Shown here piece after piece: positions 1 to 8,640 of a stretch of DNA of 64,000 nucleotides. The notes beneath the pieces are model-generated. The model saw only the letters and a list, made by a program, of their open reading frames with translations, searched no databases and had not been told where the DNA came from. The stretch comes from Pseudomonas gessardii. GTDB lineage: Bacteria > Pseudomonadota > Gammaproteobacteria > Pseudomonadales > Pseudomonadaceae. The translations under genes were made by a program, and so were the position numbers. Each line of letters begins with the position of its first letter. Positions within the stretch are counted from its first letter, which is position 1. Location: positions 248,001 through 312,000 of the forward strand of contig NZ_MNPU01000001.1 of assembly GCF_001983165.1 (NCBI RefSeq), written 5' to 3'.

Positions 1-1
1 T

Positions 2-3000
2 TCTGCTGGCGGCCTGAACAATTACGGGACCTTGGGAGCGGCACAGAATGTGACAGTGACCAGTGCGACCCTGCTGAATGACCGTGGCCTGCTGTTCAGC
101 GGCAACGACATGACCCTGCATAGCAACACCCTCACCAACCAGTACGGCGACATCTACAGTCTGGGACGCCTGGACGTCGTCGGTCTTGATGGGGTGAGCA
201 AAGCCAGCAGTCTGCAGAACGTATCTGGCAGTATTGAGTCCAGTGGTGACATGTCGCTGAAGGTAGCCATCCTGACGAACCGTCGGGACTTATTTCAGAC
301 TCAGGACAAAGCAGGCACTGGCGGCTCACTTACCAACATTTGTTGGGATTGTAGCGGCGGCGATTTCGTTGTCGACTTTGTCGGCACTGAGAACTTTCAA
401 AGTGAGCTGTTGAAAACCTCGGCGGCCTCCACGATTCAATCGAGTGGTCGGATGGATATTGCCGCCAACAGCGTGCTCAATGAATACAGCGTCATCGCCT
501 CCGGCGCGGATATGAATATCACCGCGGATCAGCTAACGAACAAAGGTGCTACATCAGGTTCCGGGGTACGTACCCGCACCTGGCAAATGGTGTCGTCCAA
601 CAAAGTGTACTGGCGTTTCAAACGGGGCGTCATGGACCCCTACAACGCCCAATCAGGCCCTAAAAGCTTGCCGGTCGAGGCGTTGTCGGCGTTTTCACTG
701 ATTGGCGACACTCTGGTGTCGACCGCTGGCGCATCACTGGCGCCCGCGATTATCCAGGCGGGCGGCGCACTGAGCATCACTGCCGCCAAGACTTTGGTCA
801 ACAGCAGCGAGACACCTTTCACAGCCCTTACCCCGCGCACCTTGCGCAATGAAGACACCCGTGTCGGCAGCGCTCCGGCCACTGTGGTGGTGCAACTTGC
901 CTCGCAGTTGCCCCCCGACCTGGCACAGCAGCAAGTCAATCCGCTGACCTTGCGCGGGTTTAGCCTGCCGACCGGTACCCACGGCCTTTTTCACCTCAGC
1001 AGCCAGTCGGTCAATTCGACTCAGGCGGCACAGACCACTGGCGGCCCACAAAGTTGGAGCATGGGCGGCGCGAGCCTCGGCCTGGCTCAACGCCAGGACG
1101 CACAGCCTGCGCTGGAGGCTCGCAGTTTTGCGGTGAGCAACGTTGCTCAACAGGGCGCTGCAACGCGCCAGTTGGACCCGACGACACGCCAGGTCGATAA
1201 TGTCACGGCCAACATCAAGGCGTTGGATGTTTCCGGGGGCGCTGAGGTCGGCACCGGCTTCGCCTGGACACCCGGCCAGATTACCATCGGCAATATTGCC
1301 CGTGGCGATGGCATAAACACCCAGAATCCGTCTGCAGGTTCGACCCTGCCGGTTGCCAAGTTGACCGGCGACCTGGCCCTGACTGAGCGCGATACACGCA
1401 TCCAGGTCACCACACCTGGCGATATCGCCCGCCCGACCTTGAATATTCCGGGTGTGACCCCTGTGCAACTGTTGGCCAGCACACCAGCTACCCAGAGCCC
1501 GGGCAGTCGTCCGACTCAAGGGCCTGCGGTGATCGCCCAACCGCTTGACGCAGGTGCACAAACCACAGCGGTCGCCACCCAGACCGTCAACCGTGCGCAG
1601 GGCTTCATGCCGACTGGGCCGGTGTCCCAACCGCACAAATATTTGGTCGAAACCAACCCGGTACTCACCGACCTCAAGCAGTTCATGAGCTCGGACTACC
1701 TGCTTGCAGGCTTGGGCTATAACCCGGATGACAGCGCCAAACGCCTGGGCGACGGGCTCTACGAACAGCGCCTGATCCAACAAGCCGTGCAGGCGCGCAC
1801 CGGGCAGCGTTTTATCGACGGTCAGAACACTGACGAGAAGCTGTTCAAGTACCTGATGGACAATGCCATCAGCAGCAAGCAGCAACTGAACCTGGCAGTA
1901 GGCGTGTCGTTGACTTCCCAGCAGGTGGCGGCCCTGACTCACGACATAGTGTGGCTTGAACAACATGAAGTGAACGGCGAAAAAGTGCTGGTGCCGGTGC
2001 TTTACATGGCACAGGTCGATAACCGTCTCGCACCGAGCGGTGCATTGATCGCCGGTAATGACCTGAACCTGATTGCCGGTGAAAACCTGGAGAACGCCGG
2101 CACCCTGCGAGCCAGCAACAATCTGTCAGCCAAAGCCGGCAACGACCTAACGAACAGCGGCGTGATCGAAGCCGGCAACCGTCTGGACCTGCTGGCGGGC
2201 AACAATATTGTCAACAAGTCCGGCGGCATCATTGCCGGGCGCGATGTCACGCTGACGGCCGTCCATGGTGATGTGCTCAACGAGCGCGCCGTCACCCGTA
2301 CCGGCGACGGCACAGCGGCACGGCGTGATTACCTCGACAGCGTGTCACGTATCGAGGCTGCCAATGACCTGACCCTCAAGGCCGGTCGCGACGTGGCCAA
2401 TACGGGTGGTGTGCTGCAAAGTGGGCGCGACGCCCTGATCACTGCCGGGCGCGATGTGCGTATTGATGCTGTTGAGCAGCGCAATGGCATCGACATGGGC
2501 AGCCGCCTGCGCACAGAAACCGTGACACAAAACGGCGCCAGCGTGGAGGCCGGTCGTGATCTTTCGGTGTCGGCAGGGCGCGACTTCTCTGCCATCGCCA
2601 GCCGCATCGACGTCCAGCGCGACCTGAATATTTCGGCCACCAAAAACCTGAGTGTTTCGTCTGCGGCCGACGAACAGCATTCCTCCAGCAAATCCAAAAA
2701 GGTCACTCAGTCCCAAGACCACATCCGCCAGGTGTCCAGCGTGCTAACGGCCGGTGGCGACGTGTCGTTGAAGGCCGGCAAAGACCTGGAACTGACCGCC
2801 AGCCGAATTGCCGGTGGCGGCAACGTCGCGCTCGAAGCACAGCGCGACCTCAGCATCCTCTCGGCACTCGACGAAGATGCATCGTTCTACTCGAAAAAGA
2901 GCAAAGGCTCGTTCGGTCGCAGCAAAAGCGAACAACGTGAAAGCTACGACAGCACCAACGTCGCCTCCGTGGTCGAAGCCGGCAAAGACCTCACCCTCAA

Positions 3001-6000
3001 TGCCAGCAAGAAAACCGACGGTGGTATGAACATCGAAGGCGGGCGTGACGTGACTGTGATCGGTAGTCAGTTGAAGGCCGGCGGCGATATGTTGCTCGGT
3101 GCCACTGGCGATATCGCAGTGTTGTCGGGTGTAGAGGAGCATGGCTCGTACAGCAAGAAGACCAAGTCCGGATTCCTCGGCTTATCCAAGAGCGGTAAGA
3201 GCCAGTTGCAAACGACAGCAAGCCAGGTGGGCAGTGAGCTGGATGCCGGCAACGATCTGGTTGTCGCCGCAGGCAACGATGTACGCGTGCGGGCCAGTGA
3301 GATCAGTGCTGACAACGATGCCGAGTTGAGGGCTGGGTTGGTGAATAACAGCGGCGATATCAACCTGATCTCTGCCAATGACACAGCGTATAGCCGCAGC
3401 GAAAAATACGAGAAAAAGACGGGCTCTATTTCTGGAGGGTTCCTGGCGATTACCTCGGCCAAGAAGGCCGGGCGCGAAGCCCAGAGCAGCACCAGTGTCG
3501 GTAGCCAGGTCGCGGCGGATCGCGATGCAAACTTGCAGGCTGAGCGCGATATCAACCTGGTGGGCAGCGGGATCAGTGCCGGGCGTGACGTTAGCCTCAA
3601 TGCGGGGCGCGATGTCAATGTACTTGCTGCGCAAAACAGAACCAGCGAGCGCGACTGGCAGAAAACCAAGCAGACCGGTATCGGCGTGTCGAGCGATGCT
3701 AATGGCGTGACCTTGTTCGTGGGGGCAGATAAAAGCGCAGAGAAAAATCGCCTTGAGCAGCAAACAGCGGCAGCCAGCCAGATCAGTGCTGGGCAGGACC
3801 TGGCGATCAATGCCAAGCGGGATATCAATCAGCGTGGGTCTGATCTATCGGCAGCCAATGACGTTGATCTGAGAGCCGGGCGGGATATCAATATTGATGC
3901 GGCGCGTGAGCGTTTGTTGATGGAGCAGCAGCGGGAAAAGGAGCGTAATGGGTTGAGTCTTGCGATCAACCATAACTATGGCGACACCAAGGATGCAGTA
4001 CAAGGTGCCGGGAAAGGAGAGGACAGTGTCAGCAAGAGTTCCAGCACGCTAAAGGCTATCGATGGAGTTGCTCAATTTACGAGCGGCGCTACCCCCGATG
4101 GTAAGTTCGGTAATAGTTCACAGGGCACAACCCAACAAGTTGTCGAACAAACCAACCGTTCCTCAACGCTCAGTGCAGGCAATGATATCAATCTGTCCGC
4201 AGGTAACGATGTCACGATCAAAGGAAGCGAGTTAGGCGCAGGGCGTGACATCAACATTCAAGGACGTGATGTCACCCTCGATGTGGCTAAAGGCGGAGTA
4301 ACTGTTGAAAACAATGAGCGTCAGAGTTGGAGTGGGCTTCATGGCGGTGTCAGCGGTGGATTCAAGGTGGGGGTCGGTGGTAGCCACGGCGTAGCCAGTC
4401 AAGATCACAATCGCGAGTCTTCCGGTGCAACAGCGTTGGATGCGGGGCGTAATGTCAATCTCAACGCGAGCAACGATCTGAGTCTGGTCGGCACGCAAGT
4501 TAAAGCTGGTCGCGATATTGATCTGAAGGCCGGCAATGACTTGAACATTGGTGCCTCTCATAACAGCTATGTGAAAGAGGACACCAGGAGTAGCGGTGGG
4601 GGCGAGGTCGGATTTGCTGCGCAAGACGGTGCAATCGGTGTTTATGCCAGTGTGAGTTTGGGCAAGGGCGACCTTGAACGTGAAGGCGTGAGCCAGCAGG
4701 AAGCCTATCTGTATGCCGGTGATCGTTTGGGCTTTGACAGTGCCCGAGATACTAACATCGCAGGTGCTCAACTGCGGGGCGACAATGTTGTGGGCCGGGT
4801 TGGTAGGGACCTGAATGTATCGTCTGTAGCGGATACCGGTAAGGTCAAAGGTAAGGAATTTGATGTCAGTGCGACGGTTACCGTCGGGTTTGGTTTTAGC
4901 GCAAGCGGCTCAGTGGGCTACGGTCAGACCAGTGGTAAAACGAATTGGATTGAAGATCAGACGCGTATCACGGCCAAGGACACCGTGGATATCCGTACGG
5001 AGAAACATACCCAACTTGATGGTGCCCTGATTGCTGCCGATACCGGCAAACTCAAACTGGATACGGCAACCCTCGGCTTCTCCGATATTGCTGGAGAAGA
5101 TAAAGAGCATGGGTACTATCTGAACCTGGGTGGGACTTACAGCCAGAGCGGTCGTGCTACTCAAGACTCCAGTCAGGTCAGTAAAGGCAAGGACCAAGCA
5201 AATGGCTGGAGTGCTACCGGTTGGGAGTACGACAAGGATCGTGAACAAACTGTTCGTGCCACGGTGGGGCCGGGTGAGGTTGTCGTCCGCGACGATACCA
5301 AAGCCGGTACGGATGCCACTGCCGGACTGAATCGTGATACCAGTAAAGGATATGAAATCACCCGCGACGATGAGTCTCGAACAGACCTGTATGTCACGAG
5401 TTCGTCGATCGATGATGTGCGCCATCCCATAAAAACGATCAAGCAACGTGCTGTTGAGCTGTATAACTACGATAAACAGGCCCAAAAAAACTGGGATGCG
5501 GCGAGTAACGGGATGAGCGCCGTCATCAATAAGGTTGAGGCCGCGCTCGGTCGTAAGATGGATGCGGGTGTGCTTGCTATCGGCGGCAAAGACTTGGCCG
5601 AGAACACCCTCGAAGCGCTTATCCTATCCGGCAAAAGCCGCAACGCTGCCATGGATATGATGAAAGACCCTGGCTTTCAAGATGGGGTCCTGAAGCAGCT
5701 TAATGAAATCATGCATGTTAATGATGCTGATCTGAAAGCGGTGGAAGCACAGATCAAGCCAGGGTTGGACAAGTACATCCGTCAGGCAAATGAGTTACCA
5801 CCTACAAACGTCACGGAGAGGAGAACTGCCCAGCAGGAAACTTTAGACTTTGTATCCAATATAAATCAGTACATTCAAGCCAATCCGGACAAGGCTGAAA
5901 CGGTCGGTTACGTCCTCGCAGTCGCCCAGGGGCCAAAGGGCATGATGCAGATGGTTGTGTCAAAAGCCATCGAAAATACGTCCTATGGCGAGAAGCTGGC

Positions 6001-6721
6001 TCAGAAGGTGGATGAGCTTCAGACTAGGATGGGCAAGGCGCTGGCGGACCAAATGCTTGGTGTCTCCGAGCCGGAAGATCAGCTTAATGCGGCGAAGCCA
6101 GACGACCAGAGGCTCATCGGCGGCGGGGAATTGCTGATCAGTGTATTGATTGGTGCGGTACCGGGGGGAGCGAAAAGGAACGAGCGTGTATCTGTTACCG
6201 TCAAGGATAAGCCCACCGGAGGGGGCACTGAAAAGTCCCCTGAGGTGGCCTTGGGTGCAAAAGGAGTGCGTGCTCCCGTAGTTAATCCGACACCAGCGCA
6301 AGTGGCCACTGCTGAGAAGTTGGGTGTTGATCCACGGTGGGTAAAATCTGACGGAAGTCCCGATTGGCCAACGAAAGCAAATAATGGTTTCGATGGCGGA
6401 TTCGATGGGCCGCCGAGGGTTGCTGAGCTTCAACCAGGCCAGACGTTTGATAGGTACGGTGGCCGATTTGATGAGAAGGGTAATTTTACTGATCAAGGTA
6501 AATTTGTGGCACCGAAGGATGTGCCGTTTGATCAGCGCGCTTTGCCTGACTCGAGCCTGAAATCACCATATCAACAATATGAAGTTATAAAGCCTATTCC
6601 AGAGGTAAACTCCGGAAATGCAGCACCGTGGTTTGGAAAGCCAGGCGGGGGAACGCAGTATCAATTACCTATGAGTATTGATGAGTTGCTGAAGGAAGGC
6701 TTCATCAAGCCAATAAAATAA
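2..6721 (+). CDS. cdiA: CdiA-type filamentous hemagglutinin exoprotein, 3' part, with TNT toxin C-terminus
   Basis: The reading frame is open from the first bases of the window, so the true start, the signal peptide and the TPS secretion domain lie upstream. About 2,240 residues are visible. Most are degenerate 20-residue hemagglutinin repeats of the type AGRDVxL.AGNDL, which form the beta-helical stalk of two-partner-secreted exoproteins. The repeats stop near base 5400. A helical, non-repetitive pretoxin region follows, then a junction reading GAKGV at 6254-6268. The last 110 or so residues carry RYGG, LPDSSLKSPYQQYEV, PWFG and GGGTQYQ. This is the layout of the TNT domain (tuberculosis necrotizing toxin), an NAD(P)+ glycohydrolase, and the Gln of GTQY matches the catalytic Gln known in TNT. 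By family knowledge the protein is exported by a CdiB partner and delivers its tip into neighbouring cells. CdiB is not in the window. I am sure of the exoprotein and fairly sure of TNT. Confidence 0.93.
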   Translation, partial: SAGGLNNYGTLGAAQNVTVTSATLLNDRGLLFSGNDMTLHSNTLTNQYGDIYSLGRLDVVGLDGVSKASSLQNVSGSIESSGDMSLKVAILTNRRDLFQTQDKAGTGGSLTNICWDCSGGDFVVDFVGTENFQSELLKTSAASTIQSSGRMDIAANSVLNEYSVIASGADMNITADQLTNKGATSGSGVRTRTWQMVSSNKVYWRFKRGVMDPYNAQSGPKSLPVEALSAFSLIGDTLVSTAGASLAPAIIQAGGALSITAAKTLVNSSETPFTALTPRTLRNEDTRVGSAPATVVVQLASQLPPDLAQQQVNPLTLRGFSLPTGTHGLFHLSSQSVNSTQAAQTTGGPQSWSMGGASLGLAQRQDAQPALEARSFAVSNVAQQGAATRQLDPTTRQVDNVTANIKALDVSGGAEVGTGFAWTPGQITIGNIARGDGINTQNPSAGSTLPVAKLTGDLALTERDTRIQVTTPGDIARPTLNIPGVTPVQLLASTPATQSPGSRPTQGPAVIAQPLDAGAQTTAVATQTVNRAQGFMPTGPVSQPHKYLVETNPVLTDLKQFMSSDYLLAGLGYNPDDSAKRLGDGLYEQRLIQQAVQARTGQRFIDGQNTDEKLFKYLMDNAISSKQQLNLAVGVSLTSQQVAALTHDIVWLEQHEVNGEKVLVPVLYMAQVDNRLAPSGALIAGNDLNLIAGENLENAGTLRASNNLSAKAGNDLTNSGVIEAGNRLDLLAGNNIVNKSGGIIAGRDVTLTAVHGDVLNERAVTRTGDGTAARRDYLDSVSRIEAANDLTLKAGRDVANTGGVLQSGRDALITAGRDVRIDAVEQRNGIDMGSRLRTETVTQNGASVEAGRDLSVSAGRDFSAIASRIDVQRDLNISATKNLSVSSAADEQHSSSKSKKVTQSQDHIRQVSSVLTAGGDVSLKAGKDLELTASRIAGGGNVALEAQRDLSILSALDEDASFYSKKSKGSFGRSKSEQRESYDSTNVASVVEAGKDLTLNASKKTDGGMNIEGGRDVTVIGSQLKAGGDMLLGATGDIAVLSGVEEHGSYSKKTKSGFLGLSKSGKSQLQTTASQVGSELDAGNDLVVAAGNDVRVRASEISADNDAELRAGLVNNSGDINLISANDTAYSRSEKYEKKTGSISGGFLAITSAKKAGREAQSSTSVGSQVAADRDANLQAERDINLVGSGISAGRDVSLNAGRDVNVLAAQNRTSERDWQKTKQTGIGVSSDANGVTLFVGADKSAEKNRLEQQTAAASQISAGQDLAINAKRDINQRGSDLSAANDVDLRAGRDINIDAARERLLMEQQREKERNGLSLAINHNYGDTKDAVQGAGKGEDSVSKSSSTLKAIDGVAQFTSGATPDGKFGNSSQGTTQQVVEQTNRSSTLSAGNDINLSAGNDVTIKGSELGAGRDINIQGRDVTLDVAKGGVTVENNERQSWSGLHGGVSGGFKVGVGGSHGVASQDHNRESSGATALDAGRNVNLNASNDLSLVGTQVKAGRDIDLKAGNDLNIGASHNSYVKEDTRSSGGGEVGFAAQDGAIGVYASVSLGKGDLEREGVSQQEAYLYAGDRLGFDSARDTNIAGAQLRGDNVVGRVGRDLNVSSVADTGKVKGKEFDVSATVTVGFGFSASGSVGYGQTSGKTNWIEDQTRITAKDTVDIRTEKHTQLDGALIAADTGKLKLDTATLGFSDIAGEDKEHGYYLNLGGTYSQSGRATQDSSQVSKGKDQANGWSATGWEYDKDREQTVRATVGPGEVVVRDDTKAGTDATAGLNRDTSKGYEITRDDESRTDLYVTSSSIDDVRHPIKTIKQRAVELYNYDKQAQKNWDAASNGMSAVINKVEAALGRKMDAGVLAIGGKDLAENTLEALILSGKSRNAAMDMMKDPGFQDGVLKQLNEIMHVNDADLKAVEAQIKPGLDKYIRQANELPPTNVTERRTAQQETLDFVSNINQYIQANPDKAETVGYVLAVAQGPKGMMQMVVSKAIENTSYGEKLAQKVDELQTRMGKALADQMLGVSEPEDQLNAAKPDDQRLIGGGELLISVLIGAVPGGAKRNERVSVTVKDKPTGGGTEKSPEVALGAKGVRAPVVNPTPAQVATAEKLGVDPRWVKSDGSPDWPTKANNGFDGGFDGPPRVAELQPGQTFDRYGGRFDEKGNFTDQGKFVAPKDVPFDQRALPDSSLKSPYQQYEVIKPIPEVNSGNAAPWFGKPGGGTQYQLPMSIDELLKEGFIKPIK
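6254..6268 (+). repeat. 15-bp junction repeat at the CdiA-CT boundary (copy 1)
   Basis: The sequence GGTGCAAAAGGAGTG encodes GAKGV in the cdiA frame, just before the variable toxin tip. An identical 15-base copy in the same reading phase opens the displaced toxin module at 7024-7038. Such a shared segment is what recombination swapping toxin tips would use or leave behind. Confidence 0.75.
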
Positions 6722-6736
6722 GCTAGGGGGATAGCA

Positions 6737-6976
6737 GTGAAAATTGAACAAATAGCTGAATGTTTTTTCAAATACGCAAATGAACAGGGAAATCCATATG
6801 ATAAATTCCCCTTGGGGACGGAGGTGGATGAGTTTGGTGCCCCATACATTGAAATTTCTGGTTCAGGGAAGCTGGCCATTGTTGCGAAGGATCGAGGCGA
6901 AGAGTGTCTAAGGAAAGAAACAACATCGCCGGAAGTGCTGGCCAAATGGGTGTATGAGGTTTTCAACAAGGATTAA
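6737..6976 (+). CDS. Probable immunity protein for the TNT-type CdiA toxin (Imm63-like)
   Basis: This 79-residue protein starts with GTG, preceded by the purine run AGGGGG at 6725-6730, and lies 15 bases after the cdiA stop. That is where the cognate cdiI immunity gene is expected. It is small and acidic with no signal peptide, as fits a cytoplasmic antitoxin. The core reads YDKFPLGTEVDEFGAPYIEI, then DRGEECLRKETTSPEVLAKWVYEV. The spacing of the D-GxPY, RGEE-R-T and KWV elements resembles the Imm63 family of polymorphic-toxin immunity proteins. That family link is from memory of the motif pattern. By position it should bind and neutralise the NAD-glycohydrolase tip. The base composition is more A+T-rich than the cdiA stalk, as is usual for exchangeable toxin-immunity tips. 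Confidence 0.75.
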   Translation: MKIEQIAECFFKYANEQGNPYDKFPLGTEVDEFGAPYIEISGSGKLAIVAKDRGEECLRKETTSPEVLAKWVYEVFNKD

Positions 6977-7023
6977 TAGGTCGGTGTTGGAGTAGTTATT
7001 TACATTGCTCCGTCCAGATTGAA

Positions 7024-7038
7024 GGTGCAAAAGGAGTG
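7024..7038 (+). repeat. 15-bp junction repeat (copy 2), start of the orphan toxin module
   Basis: This is identical to 6254-6268 and in the same codon phase (GAKGV). It marks the left edge of the displaced CdiA-CT module. Confidence 0.75.
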
Positions 7039-7083
7039 TCAGGTTCGACTCTGACGAGGGACGAATTGATCTCGGGCTTGCCT

Positions 7084-7239
7084 TAATGCCAGTCAGTTAA
7101 GCCTTTTTGTAGGAGCGAGCTTGCTCGCGAAGAACTTGAGAGCGCCGCGTTTACCTAGCAAACACGCGTTATCGTTGACGTCCTTCGCGAGCAAGCTCGC
7201 TCCTACAGAAAGCAGAATCCGCTTAACTGACTGGCATTA
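7084..7239. mobile_element. 156-bp MITE with IS4-like ends carrying a REP doublet
   Basis: Perfect 19-bp terminal inverted repeats lie at 7084-7102 (TAATGCCAGTCAGTTAAGC) and 7221-7239. They are flanked by an exact 10-bp direct repeat GGGCTTGCCT at 7074-7083 and 7240-7249, read as a target-site duplication. The ends are very close to those I recall for E. coli IS4 (TAATGCCGATCAGTTAAG), and 10-13 bp duplications are usual for the IS4 subgroup. No transposase fits inside, so it would be a non-autonomous element mobilised in trans. It sits inside the orphan toxin reading frame and breaks it. Confidence 0.85.
7108..7207. repeat. REP doublet (REPIN-like) inside the MITE
   Basis: Two inverted 25-bp arms, at 7108-7132 (begins TGTAGGAGCGAGC) and 7183-7207 (ends GCTCGCTCCTACA), are exact reverse complements separated by about 50 bases. 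This is the TAGGAGCGAGCTTGCTCGCG-type REP of fluorescent pseudomonads in the paired, inverted arrangement called a REPIN. Confidence 0.85.
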
Positions 7240-7581
7240 GGGCTTGCCTGGAGGAACTAAGATTACGCCAGGAAATGTGGTTGATATCCGTAGGTTGCCA
7301 GATGGCCGAACCGTCTGGTTGAAAAAGGGTACTGATGCTGCCGGATTGCAACATATCTACAAACGACACGAAGTCGACTTTGTCAATAAAGACATCTCAC
7401 GTAATGACATTTCCACTGTAGTAATGAACGCTCTTGAACGTGGACAGGTTATCGGGACCAACGGTTCTGCTAATGTTTACCGCATCACGTACAATGGTGT
7501 TGAACAAAATATTACAGTTGGGGTTGGCTCAAACGGCTTCGTGGTTCGAGCTAATCCGGTCAGTTCTTGGAAGCCATTGCC

Positions 7582-7809
7582 ATGATTAGGTTAAGACTAA
7601 CGAGTGAATATTTGGCTGGGCCAATATTCTGCCCAGATCCGGATAGAATGGGGCACGTTGATATCGAAGATTTACCCCTCTCTCAAGAGTTGATGGCGAA
7701 AATCAGTAAGTGGGACGGTGAGTACCAAGCGACGTTCAACAGCGACTACCCTCCCGATTCTGGTTTTACCACTCCTGAGGCAGAGCTTCGGCACAAAGCC
7801 GAAGTCTAG
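7582..7809 (+). CDS. Orphan immunity protein, probably C-terminally truncated
   Basis: The start ATG overlaps the stop of the orphan toxin frame (ATGA), the tight coupling typical of a toxin-immunity pair. The longer upstream extension would run inside the toxin gene. The 75-residue product begins MIRLRLTSEY and contains DLPLSQELMAKISKWDGEY and TFNSDYPPDSGF. I recognise this style from small polymorphic-toxin immunity proteins of Proteobacteria, which often continue 25-35 residues past the DSGF segment with a helix. Here a TAG comes soon after AELRHKAEV. The three frames after the stop give only short peptides, so the tail may have been lost. It may still protect against siblings carrying the matching toxin. 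Confidence 0.6.
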   Translation: MIRLRLTSEYLAGPIFCPDPDRMGHVDIEDLPLSQELMAKISKWDGEYQATFNSDYPPDSGFTTPEAELRHKAEV

Positions 7810-7886
7810 ACTTAACAGTTTTTAGAGGCTCGGACGTTATTTGATAGTTGCCGATTTTTCGGTCGCAACGGTTAGGTTAAATTCAA

Positions 7887-7985
7887 TTGATCACATTATC
7901 GCTGTTCAAAGATGACGAGATCTTAGCACCTCGGCTGGGGCTTACTCATCAGGAGGTGCTTGGGGTTTTCGGTAAATCTGGATAG
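7887..7985 (+). pseudogene. Fragment of a possible immunity or toxin-module protein
   Basis: A short frame from TTG at 7887 reads LITLSLFKDDEILAPRLG, then LTHQEVLGVFGKSG, and stops. It has the look of the N-terminus of a small cytoplasmic protein (a strand, then a helix with an LGLTHQEVL turn), and it lies between two other toxin-immunity remnants. I cannot name the family. The next frame starts before this one ends, which suggests a frameshifted or recombined remnant rather than a working gene. Confidence 0.35.
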
Positions 7986-8200
7986 GCCTTTCAAACCATG
8001 ATATTACCAGGCTTAAGGATCCAAGAACGAAAAGTATAGGCTTCAAAACACCTAGTGATATCGAAAAAAATTGCAATAAATGGACTAAGTTCGATTGTGG
8101 TGATGATACCGTTGGGTATGGATACAAAGGGCTTGCGGCGATTTTCAATCCTGTAACTAACAAGATTATTATCTTTAGGTCGACAAAAAGCAGAGGCTAA
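7976..8200 (+). pseudogene. C-terminal fragment of a further displaced toxin domain
   Basis: This frame of 74 codons has no convincing start codon and follows an in-frame TAA. It reads WIGLSNHDITRLKDPRTK, then GFKTPSDIEKNCNKWTKF, GYKGLAAIFNPVTNKIIIF and a stop two bases before the next ATG. A toxin tip ending just upstream of an immunity gene is the normal order, so I read it as the tail of a third CdiA-CT/WapA-CT type module. The catalytic part is missing or unrecognisable. The function is not known. The base composition is A+T-rich, like the immunity gene that follows. Confidence 0.45.
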
Positions 8201-8202
8201 AT

Positions 8203-8640
8203 ATGATTTTTTTGTTTGATCGAGGGAATAAGTTTGCGCTCAGTATACAAGCATACGAGTTTCCCGAGGCGAACGATGAGCTAGATGCTAATTGGTTAGT
8301 CGTTGGTATAGAAATAGAGCAAGAAGATGGGGTGGGGTGGCGAGCGCATGGACCTTATCTACGCACCCGTGAGTTAGTAAAGCTATTGCGCTGGCTGCAA
8401 AATTTGACAGTTAAAGCTACCCCTTCAAGGATGGATTTTATGGAGGGAGAGTTAGCGTTTGATTATACGGACGATATGCTGCTTGGGATCAAGCTTGACT
8501 TTAGCTTTCATCCTAAAGGCGCAGAGTATGATTATTTAGTTGATAGGGAGTGCTCACTATATTTCAGAGTTAATGATAAAGAAATAGCTGATCTGATTTT
8601 TGCTGTTGAGCAAACTATAAAGACGTTTCCTGAGCGATAA
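8203..8640 (+). CDS. WapI-like immunity protein
   Basis: This intact 145-residue, acidic, cytoplasmic protein starts two bases after the stop of the toxin fragment. It contains ELDANWLVVGIEIEQEDGVG, then a THELVKLL-like segment (here TRELVKLLRWLQNL), FMEGELAFDY and a C-terminal helix. The pattern DANWL.V.I followed by an amphipathic RELVKLLRWL helix is that of the WapI-type immunity family found after WapA, Rhs and CDI toxins. Its cognate toxin survives here only as a tail fragment, so this is an orphan immunity gene that may protect against competitors. It is clearly more A+T-rich than the chromosome around it. Confidence 0.6.
   Translation: MIFLFDRGNKFALSIQAYEFPEANDELDANWLVVGIEIEQEDGVGWRAHGPYLRTRELVKLLRWLQNLTVKATPSRMDFMEGELAFDYTDDMLLGIKLDFSFHPKGAEYDYLVDRECSLYFRVNDKEIADLIFAVEQTIKTFPER

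Larger units (their letters stand above)
7018..7585 (+). pseudogene. Orphan CdiA-CT toxin module interrupted by a MITE
   Basis: Removing bases 7084-7249 (the inserted element plus one copy of the target duplication) leaves one open frame that reads GAKGVSGSTLTRDELISGLP and continues with GGTKITPGNVVDIRRL. It therefore opens with the same GAKGV junction as the resident cdiA, has no start codon of its own, and ends in a domain of about 110 residues with WLKKGTDAAGLQHIYKRH, DISRNDISTVV and a C-terminal NGFVVRANPVS. The domain resembles small RNase-type contact-dependent toxins of the barnase/EndoU/colicin E5-D/RelE-like (BECR) group. The fold is my inference and the active residues (perhaps the His and Arg-His of HIYKRH) are unproven. 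In the present sequence a stop codon lies at the left edge of the insert, so translation from the junction cannot reach the toxin. The stop overlaps the next gene as ATGA. Confidence 0.8.

Noticed and set aside
734..1966. A 410-codon minus-strand open frame inside the cdiA gene
   Set aside because: It lies opposite a strongly supported repeat protein, has no family likeness, and long antisense frames are common in G+C-rich DNA.
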